From: an uncultured Subdoligranulum sp.
Lineage (GTDB): Bacteria > Bacillota_A > Clostridia > Oscillospirales > Ruminococcaceae
Length of the DNA stretch: 12,807 nt
Direction: 5' to 3'
NCBI GenBank assembly: GCA_900772715.1
Contig: CAAGRN010000247.1
Coordinates: 1-12,807 of the forward strand
Shown here: in pieces, positions 1 to 4,730 of the stretch
How positions within the stretch are numbered: the first letter of the stretch is position 1
Layout of the letters: each line of letters opens with the position of its first letter
Program-made: the position numbers and the translations under genes
The notes under the pieces: model-generated
Databases searched by the model: none
What the model was told of the DNA's origin: nothing
The model's input: only the letters and a program-made list of their open reading frames with translations

Positions 1-22
1 AAAGGTAAGAGTTTAGATAAGG

Positions 23-50
23 TGTGCCCGCTATGCGGGCACATTTTTTT
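23..50 (+). terminator. Intrinsic terminator of an upstream gene
   Basis: A perfect 9-bp stem (23-31 with 35-43, loop TAT) is followed directly by seven T residues (44-50). It would end transcription coming from the left. The upstream gene itself is outside the window; stop codons at 6-8 and 14-16 in two frames could be its end, but I cannot say which. Confidence 0.85.
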
Positions 51-169
51 ATGGGGTAATTCAACCCCATTGCGCAGTAGGGGCGGGGTATGCCCCGCAC
101 GCGACCGTATATATTATAATGAATATAATGGGTTGATTTGTAGGCACGGCTACTATGCCGCCCGCAGTT
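51..169. other. Intergenic hairpin modules, no gene
   Basis: No credible coding sequence is seen. The stretch contains small palindromes: ATGGGGT/ACCCCAT (51-57 with 64-70) and GCGGGG/CCCCGC (83-88 with 93-98). A TGTAGG tag lies at 139-144; the same tag precedes the hairpins in the two MITE-like repeats of this window. It is probably accumulated intergenic repeat modules next to repeat copy A. Confidence 0.5.
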
Positions 170-439
170 TGTCGAAAAAGCCCTTTTTGGGGTAGAAATG
201 TAGGGCGCGTGTCTATCTCCGCGCTAAGAGCCGCCGCTGCGCGGCGGTTGCGCTCCGAAACGCGCCTGCGGGCGCAGTGACCTTGCCGCACCGCTGGCTG
301 CGCGCAGCGCATAAAATCGCGCCGAATGGCACGTTATTTCCCGTTACATCGTACTATCGGTTAAGTTGCACGGAACGGTCGAGACCGTTCCCTACAAACC
401 TACCGAAAATTCGCAATCATCCCGTTAAGTTTATCGACA
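170..439 (-). repeat. MITE-like dispersed repeat, copy A
   Basis: This non-coding stretch is homologous, in reverse orientation, to 4305-4510. Imperfect terminal inverted repeats are visible: TGTCGAAAAA (170-179) and TTTATCGACA (430-439, reverse complement TGTCGATAAA). Shared internal blocks are the CTGGCTGCGCGCAGCGCATA block (from 294) and a GGAACGGTC-GA-GACCGTTCC hairpin at 372-391. Copy A carries a longer GC-rich nested hairpin (204-210 with 260-266, inner 231-237 with 241-247) where copy B has a simple 20-bp hairpin, so the element looks modular. No transposase is encoded, so mobilisation in trans would be needed (inference). Confidence 0.75.
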
Positions 440-471
440 GTCTGGATGTAGAACCGTGGTGTTTTAGAATT

Positions 472-984
472 TTAATAAGGGCATCCCTGATTGTACGTTT
501 CCCAGGCGGTTCTAAGCTCAGATAAGCAGTTCTGGTATTCCGGTTCGGATAAAAGAAACTCTTGTTGAATTTCTGCTTGGGAATATTTATCAATGATTCG
601 CCGGCCGACCTGCCGTGCCGGATTGGGTGCAAGAGAAAGTAATTCCTGCAATTCGATTTTGGTGATTTTTGGTGGCTCGATAATCAGAAATTGGGAAAAT
701 GATGTTTTTGATTCGGCGTTCACGGCTGCGTCTAGCGATAACCGTTCGCAGCGAAAGGATGAGTTCTTTTGCTTCTGCAATTCTTTTAGACGAATGACGA
801 TTTGTGGACAGGCAAAATCAGCCCAGAATGCACCATGAAAGGCAGGCTGATAGCCGCGAACAGCCAATAGCAAAACAATTTGTGCATCAGAAAGTGCATC
901 CTCAAATTGAACATATCGACTATGCTTGCGGACAAGCTCCGCTAAATGAGAATGGTATGCATCAAGTACATTTAGCTCTGTCAT
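472..984 (-). CDS. Putative sigma-70-like protein, 170 aa
   Basis: The product probably binds core RNA polymerase or DNA. Its N-terminal half (about residues 10-90) resembles sigma-70 region 2: an FEDALSDAQ start, a long helix with VLLLAVRGY, GAFWADFACPQIVIRLKEL, and an SLD at the end. The C-terminal third (about 115-165) looks like a region-4 helix-turn-helix, with the RQVGRRIIDKYSQAEIQQE pattern. The layout and 170-residue length fit compact sigma factors of the ECF or SigI kind, but the match is by eye and remote. The ATG at 984 follows directly on the stop codon of the upstream gene (TAA-ATG), so the two are an operon and probably translationally coupled. The gene is clearly more AT-rich than the plus-strand operon, which suggests a separate, perhaps acquired, origin. 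An alternative is a non-sigma HTH regulator. Confidence 0.65.
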   Translation of the reverse strand: MTELNVLDAYHSHLAELVRKHSRYVQFEDALSDAQIVLLLAVRGYQPAFHGAFWADFACPQIVIRLKELQKQKNSSFRCERLSLDAAVNAESKTSFSQFLIIEPPKITKIELQELLSLAPNPARQVGRRIIDKYSQAEIQQEFLLSEPEYQNCLSELRTAWETYNQGCPY

Positions 985-1425
985 TTATGGAAGCACCTCT
1001 GATGGGATATTCTTACGGGGCTTGCTCAGTTTTCGTTTTGACACCTTAACTTCCGGAAAATGATAATTCTCGTCGTAGAGAGCAAGCCAAACAGTGCCCC
1101 CGTCCTTTTCCTCTTTTTCGGAAACCGAAAAACAGGCAGGAAGCTTTATTCCGCGGCTTTCAAGCTGCTCGACAGCATCTGCAAGCATAGCGTGCCCGTT
1201 CTTTTTGATGTAAACAGACGTATCACTTGGCTTATTCTGTACAAAGAGTACAATTCCATTTTCTTCTTTGAGGAGAAAGGCTGTGGCATAGTTGGATACA
1301 CTTAAATCAAACTCTTTCATAAACTGTCTGTTTAGCCGCACCTCTCCATTTCGCATAATCGAGATCGTTCTCTTTGCGCGCTCACGACACTTCGGATGTA
1401 ACAGAATGCAATCTGATAAATTCAC
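985..1425 (-). CDS. Unrecognised protein in operon with the sigma-like gene, 146 aa
   Basis: I do not recognise this family. The protein is soluble, with no signal peptide or membrane segment. Residues 22-75 look beta-rich (ISIMRNGEVRLNRQF, then AFLLKEENGIVLFV and TSVYIKKNG). A helical piece (80-92), another beta part (WLALYDENYHF) and a basic tail (VKVSKRKLSKPRKN) follow. The annotated start is a GTG at 1425. No good ribosome-binding site sits next to it; a GGAAGGAG-like sequence lies about 35 bases upstream (1461-1468), with a stop codon in between. The ATG of residue 24 (1356-1358) is therefore a possible alternative start, or the 5' end is damaged. Position directly ahead of a sigma-like gene would fit a regulator or anti-sigma-like partner, but that is speculation. 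Confidence 0.65.
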   Translation of the reverse strand: MNLSDCILLHPKCRERAKRTISIMRNGEVRLNRQFMKEFDLSVSNYATAFLLKEENGIVLFVQNKPSDTSVYIKKNGHAMLADAVEQLESRGIKLPACFSVSEKEEKDGGTVWLALYDENYHFPEVKVSKRKLSKPRKNIPSEVLP

Positions 1426-1482
1426 CTCAGATAAACAGGGTTTCTTGTTCGTTTTTTAACTCCTTCCGGTTTTGATGCCTTC

Positions 1483-1488
1483 ATTATA
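1483..1488 (-). promoter_or_regulatory. -10 box of the minus-strand sigma-like operon
   Basis: A perfect TATAAT reads on the minus strand, about 60 bases upstream of the GTG at 1425. No good -35 is present at the usual distance (minus-strand ATACTT, 17 bases away). A tandem CTTAC-CCA-CTTAC lies just upstream and could be an activator site. Confidence 0.45.
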
Positions 1489-1510
1489 TACTACTGTAAG
1501 TGGGTAAGTA

Positions 1511-1562
1511 TATTCGCAGTATCGACGATTTTGCGTGAAATGGTTCGGCTGTTTTGCGAATA
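1511..1562. promoter_or_regulatory. Spaced inverted repeat between two divergent promoter candidates
   Basis: TATTCGCA (1511-1518) and TGCGAATA (1555-1562) are perfect 8-bp inverted copies 36 bases apart. They lie between the minus-strand TATAAT (1483-1488) and a plus-strand TATAAT (1585-1590). The position fits an operator shared by divergent transcripts, though chance occurrence is not excluded. Confidence 0.3.
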
Positions 1563-1581
1563 GTAATGAGTACATATTCAA

Positions 1582-1590
1582 TGATATAAT
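1582..1590 (+). promoter_or_regulatory. Extended -10 promoter candidate
   Basis: TG-A-TATAAT is a consensus extended -10 element, with no clear -35. It would start a transcript near 1597 running through the hairpins at 1643-1674 and 1756-1821. An ATG at 1598 opens only 21 codons and ends inside the first hairpin, so the transcript, if made, may be non-coding or leaderless. Confidence 0.3.
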
Positions 1591-1642
1591 AAATTTTATG
1601 CACAAATTTCGCATGGAAGAGGAAGCGAGTGGGATAAACCAA

Positions 1643-1674
1643 AAGCTGCATCCCTATTTTTAGGAATGCAGCTT
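1643..1674. terminator. Strong hairpin, possible terminator
   Basis: A stem of nine pairs, one mismatch and three or four more pairs (1643-1655 with 1662-1674) closes a T-rich loop. There is no T-tract on the plus side. On the minus side the stem is followed by a short TTGGTTTA, so termination would be weak. It could instead be a structured part of a small RNA. Confidence 0.4.
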
Positions 1675-2035
1675 ATAACAGATAAGAAGTGAAGGCTCTT
1701 TTATACAGCGGGTACAAGAGGTTAGCTATTCAATTTTTTAAGGAGAGTATCAAGGCTTGCGCAAGATGCGTTGGGAATAAGTTTAGCTGAGTTGAGCATC
1801 GCTCAAGAGTCATAGTTCAGCAGTGCAAAAAACGGATTTCAATAGAAATGAGATTTTAAATGTCAGACCAAGAATGCGGTCGATAATACGATGCTTTTTA
1901 CAGTACAAAATGTAAAGCGGCGCAGTTGAAAATGGGCATTCGGTCGGAGAACTACGACAGGGCAATGTAGACCGACGTTAAAACGTGAATTTTGTCGGCT
2001 CTGCACATTTACCGCCAAAACAAGAAAAAACCGTT
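1675..2035. other. Intergenic, no gene; small palindromes
   Basis: No credible coding sequence is seen in either direction. Visible structure: CTTGCGCAAG palindrome (1756-1765), TTGAGC-ATC-GCTCAA hairpin (1792-1806) nested in GCTGAG/TTCAGC (1786-1791 with 1816-1821), and TCGGTC/GACCGA (1940-1945 with 1970-1975). GGAGAACTACGACA near 1946-1959 resembles the start of the direct repeat at 12498, so a partial extra copy may be present. An AAGGAG at 1740-1745 has no start codon behind it. Confidence 0.5.
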
Positions 2036-2105
2036 GTCGGTCATCACAACAGGCTTTTTTGACATTTTACAGTGCAACTGCGCAGTAGTGGTCAAACGGT
2101 GGTCA
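2036..2105 (+). repeat. 70-bp direct repeat, copy 1 (left flank of the operon block)
   Basis: The last 59 bases (2047-2105) match 12510-12568 at about 50 positions without gaps. The core block GTGCAACTGCGCAGTAGTGG differs at one base between copies. It is followed by a tandem GTGGTCAAA-C-GGTGGTCA. Same orientation as copy 2, about 10.5 kb apart, with the regulator and GH3 operons in between. It could be a recombination or attachment-like site, a dispersed repeat, or remains of a coding sequence read on the minus strand; no integrase is seen. Confidence 0.7.
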
Positions 2106-2177
2106 GGAATCTTCCATACCCGGCACGCGGTGTTCCGGAAATATCTTGAAAAAATTGGGCGATTCGCTCGTAAAAGG

Positions 2178-2207
2178 TTGACGCGGCGGCGTCCGGGGGT
2201 ATATCAT
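2178..2207 (+). promoter_or_regulatory. Promoter of the LytTR regulator / kinase operon
   Basis: TTGACG (2178-2183) and TATCAT (2202-2207) are separated by 18 bases. A start near 2214 would leave a leader of about 30 bases carrying GGAGGGAGG (2228-2236). Confidence 0.6.
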
Positions 2208-2244
2208 ATTTGTATAGAACCTTGCGCGGAGGGAGGAACGCACG

Positions 2245-3003
2245 GTGATCCGAATCGGCATTGTGGACGATGAAAAACAAGAAAGAGACCAACTGAAACA
2301 GGCATTGGCGCGGTTTGGCGCGGAGAACGGCACAGAACTGAACGTACAGGAGTTTGACTGTGCGGCCGTTTATCTGGCGGCGCAGGACCGTGATTTTGAC
2401 ATTTTATTTCTGGACATTGATATGCCGCAGATGTCCGGCATGGAATTGGCCGAAAAAATCCGGGAGACAGATCAAGACGTCATCCTGATTTTCTGCACGA
2501 ATTTGCAGCAATTCGCGCTGAACGGGTACAGCGTCGGCGCGCTGGGCTTTATTGTAAAGCCGATCCAGTGGTATTCCTTCCATATGTATCTGACGCGGGC
2601 GCTGAAGGCGCTGCAAAAGCGCGCCGGTCAAAAGACGGCGCCGCCGCACATTGTCGTCAAGGACGGCACCGTGACGCGGCTGCTGGATGCAGCGGAGATC
2701 GCCTATGTGGAGGTGCGCCAGCACGACCTGCTGTACAACCTGTGCAGCGGGGACGGTAAGACCGAGATCATCAAAAACCGCGGCTCGATGCAGGAAATCG
2801 CAGCGCAGCTGACGCCCTACGGCTTTGTGCGATGCAGCGCCAGTTATCTTGTGAACCTGCGCCGCATCACGGCGGTAAGCCGTATGAATGTCTATATCGG
2901 CGGGGCGGCACTGCCCATCGGGCGCACCTACAAGGACGCCTTCACCGAGGCATTCTCCCGATATATGGCAAAAAAGGAGTGGGAAGACCCGTGCCGGTCA
3001 TAA
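2245..3003 (+). CDS. LytTR-family response regulator, 252 aa
   Basis: This is a DNA-binding response regulator of the AgrA/LytR type. The N-terminal receiver domain (residues 2-120) has all key residues: acidic pair D8-D9, phospho-acceptor D57 in FLDIDMP, T85 and K105 followed by P106. The C-terminal LytTR domain (about 135-240) shows VVKDGTVTRLLDAAEIAYVE and an FVRCSASYLVNLRRI motif typical of the family. The GTG start at 2245 is chosen because GGAGGGAGG (2228-2236) sits eight bases upstream and the receiver domain begins at once. The kinase gene starts inside its last codons, so the two are co-transcribed and coupled. LytTR proteins bind pairs of direct repeats, and a matching site lies ahead of the GH3 operon at 4551-4586. 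Confidence 0.95.
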   Translation: MIRIGIVDDEKQERDQLKQALARFGAENGTELNVQEFDCAAVYLAAQDRDFDILFLDIDMPQMSGMELAEKIRETDQDVILIFCTNLQQFALNGYSVGALGFIVKPIQWYSFHMYLTRALKALQKRAGQKTAPPHIVVKDGTVTRLLDAAEIAYVEVRQHDLLYNLCSGDGKTEIIKNRGSMQEIAAQLTPYGFVRCSASYLVNLRRITAVSRMNVYIGGAALPIGRTYKDAFTEAFSRYMAKKEWEDPCRS

Positions 3004-4268
3004 ATTGGATACTGAGCCAGCAAGTCCAGCTGGGTATGATTCTATGCGCCTGCCTGTTTGTCCCGTGGGAACAGCGCCGCAGCTGCTTCGTTCCGCGGCT
3101 GGTGGCGGGTGTATGCGTCCTTCTTGCGCTTACGGACACCCTGACATTCCTGCCGTCGTGGGTAAAACTACTGCTGTATACGGCGCTGCTGTTTGCTCTG
3201 ATAGGGTTCAGCTTTGACTGCAGCCCGCTGCACGCCCTGTTTTATACAACCTGTGCCTACGCGGTGCAGCACATTGCCAGTAAGCTGGCCTATATGCCCA
3301 TTATTTGGCTGCTTCAGCATGGGCGCACGGACAGGCTCGTCCAGTTTGTCATTCTGCTTTTCAGCAACCTTGTGGTCTGTCTGGTCATCTACTTACTGCT
3401 CACCCGGCGCATCCGGCGCGGGCGCCTGCTGTTTGACAATGTCAAGACGGTGCTGTACTCCGGCTTTTTCCTGATTGCCGCGGTCTACCTGAGTGTTGTA
3501 CTGGAGGATGTTCTGGACAGCAGCGCAGAGTCCTACATGACCGCCTATCTGGCGCTGAACGCGTTCTGCATCCTGTTTGCCATCACGATCCTGGCGCTGG
3601 AATTTTCAAATTGCAGCATCAAGAGTCTGGAACACGAGAATGAAATGCTGGAGCATCTGCTGGAATGTGACAAGCAGCAGTATGAGCAGGCAAAAAAGGA
3701 CATGGAAAAAATCAACATCCGCTACCATGACCTGAAACAGCAGTACTCCCACGCCACGGAGGAGGAACGCGCCCGTCTGGAAGAAGAGATGGACAACCTG
3801 AACCTGCGCTATTTCACCGGAAATAAGGCGCTGGACATCACGCTGACCCAAAAGTCGGCACTCTGCGGGCAGGCGGATATTCAGCTGGTCTGCTCGGCAG
3901 ACGGCAGCTGTCTTGAGGATATGAAGCACTACCACATTTACTCTCTGCTGGGCAATGCGCTGGACAATGCCATTGAGTGCCTGACGCAGGTAAGCGATGC
4001 GTCCAAGCGGGTCATCACGCTGGACATCAGCCGCTGCCGTGATATGGCGGTCATCCGCGTGCAGAACTACACCCCCGCACCGCCGACGCTGCGGGACGGT
4101 GCTATCGTCACAACCAAGCAGGATACCGAGGAGCATGGCTACGGCATAAAAAGCATCAAAAACATTGCCGAGCTGTACGGCGGCACGGCAGACTGCTTTG
4201 TGGAGGACTCGATTTTTTACCTTGTGGTCACCTTCCCCTGCGGGAAAAGCCAAAAAGAAACTGCATAA
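2991..4268 (+). CDS. AgrC-like sensor histidine kinase (HPK10, GHKL ATPase), 425 aa
   Basis: The product is a membrane sensor kinase that would phosphorylate the preceding LytTR regulator. About six hydrophobic segments fill residues 8-205. A coiled-coil-rich linker (207-240) and an H-box with H246 (RYHDLKQQ) follow. The ATPase has an N-box at 322-329 (NALDNAIE) and a G-box at 383-388 (GYGIKS). This is the HATPase_c_5 layout of AgrC, ComD and VirS. The reading frame is open back to 2832, but the GTG at 2991 is the likely start: AAGGAG (2974-2979) lies 11 bases upstream, and the first residues lead straight into a membrane segment. It overlaps the regulator gene by 13 bp. No AgrB/AgrD-type peptide genes are nearby, so the signal is unknown. 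Confidence 0.93.
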   Translation: MPVINWILSQQVQLGMILCACLFVPWEQRRSCFVPRLVAGVCVLLALTDTLTFLPSWVKLLLYTALLFALIGFSFDCSPLHALFYTTCAYAVQHIASKLAYMPIIWLLQHGRTDRLVQFVILLFSNLVVCLVIYLLLTRRIRRGRLLFDNVKTVLYSGFFLIAAVYLSVVLEDVLDSSAESYMTAYLALNAFCILFAITILALEFSNCSIKSLEHENEMLEHLLECDKQQYEQAKKDMEKINIRYHDLKQQYSHATEEERARLEEEMDNLNLRYFTGNKALDITLTQKSALCGQADIQLVCSADGSCLEDMKHYHIYSLLGNALDNAIECLTQVSDASKRVITLDISRCRDMAVIRVQNYTPAPPTLRDGAIVTTKQDTEEHGYGIKSIKNIAELYGGTADCFVEDSIFYLVVTFPCGKSQKETA

Positions 4269-4272
4269 CCCA

Positions 4273-4300
4273 AAAGCGACTGCCGAAAGGCGGTCGCTTT
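4273..4300 (+). terminator. Terminator hairpin 1 after the kinase gene
   Basis: AAAGCGAC (4273-4280) pairs with GTCGCTTT (4293-4300). An inner TGCC/GGCG stem is closed by a GAAA tetraloop. It starts five bases after the kinase stop. The T-tract is only three long because MITE-like copy B begins right behind it. Nearly the same hairpin recurs at 4516-4541 on the far side of that repeat. Confidence 0.7.
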
Positions 4301-4304
4301 AGAT

Positions 4305-4510
4305 TATCGATAAACGCAATTGACAATTGCAAACTTTCGGCAGGTTTGTAGGGAACGGTCTTGACCGTTCCGTGCGGTCTAGCCAATAGTACAATATACC
4401 GTGAAAACGCGCGCCATTCGGCGCGATTTTATGCGCTGCGCGCAGCCAGCGGTGCGGATGGGTCAAGACCCATCCCTACATTACTGCCCAGAAAAAGGCT
4501 TTTTTTGACA
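4305..4510 (+). repeat. MITE-like dispersed repeat, copy B
   Basis: This is the inverted counterpart of 170-439. Terminal inverted repeats are TATCGATAAA (4305-4314) and TTTTTTGACA (4501-4510). Internal hairpins: GGAACGGTC-TT-GACCGTTCC (4352-4371) and GGATGGGTC-AA-GACCCATCC (4456-4475). The block with GCGCGATTTTATGCGCTGCG (4421-4440) is shared with copy A. No coding sequence. It sits exactly between two copies of the same terminator hairpin. Confidence 0.75.
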
Positions 4511-4515
4511 AACGT

Positions 4516-4549
4516 AAGCGACTGCCGAAAGGTGGTCGCTTTGCTTTTT
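4516..4549 (+). terminator. Terminator hairpin 2, upstream of the GH3 operon
   Basis: AAGCGAC (4516-4522) pairs with GTCGCTT (4535-4541), with inner TGCC/GGTG and the same GAAA loop as hairpin 1. It is followed by TGCTTTTTG, a real T-tract. It differs from hairpin 1 by one inner base and should insulate the GH3 operon from kinase transcription. Confidence 0.75.
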
Positions 4550-4550
4550 G

Positions 4551-4586
4551 TTTGTCGTTTGTGCCGTGTTTTTTGACGTTTGCGCC
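4551..4586 (+). promoter_or_regulatory. Candidate LytTR operator: two direct repeats 21 bp apart
   Basis: TTTGTCGTTTGTGCC (4551-4565) and TTTGACGTTTGCGCC (4572-4586) agree at 13 of 15 bases. Their starts are exactly 21 bp apart, two helical turns, so both face one side of the DNA. AgrA-type LytTR regulators bind 9-bp direct repeats with a GTT core and 12-13 bp spacing; here 9-mers 4554-4562 and 4575-4583 both carry GTT with a 12-bp spacer. The second ends just ahead of the -35 box at 4594. Assigning it to the regulator at 2245 is inference. Confidence 0.6.
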
Positions 4587-4593
4587 AACTCCA

Positions 4594-4622
4594 TTGACCT
4601 GGGCAACGCTTGCCTTTATGAT
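4594..4622 (+). promoter_or_regulatory. Promoter of the GH3 operon
   Basis: TTGACC (4594-4599) and TATGAT (4617-4622) are separated by 17 bases, one mismatch from consensus in each box. Transcription would start near 4629, giving a leader of about 100 bases with a small hairpin (4651-4654 with 4678-4681, and 4657-4661 with 4672-4676). Confidence 0.7.
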
Positions 4623-4730
4623 AGTTTTGTGAAAAAGATATGAAAAGTTTCTGCAAAAGGGAAGTGCGCAGCCCTTGGCAGCAAGCGCATCTATCATTCA
4701 TCTGTGACAGTTTAGGAAGGAGAAAACCCT

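Noticed and set aside
2832..2990. N-terminal extension of the kinase
   Set aside because: This part overlaps the LytTR domain in another frame and encodes no plausible protein. The GTG at 2991 has a ribosome-binding site and leads directly into the membrane segments.
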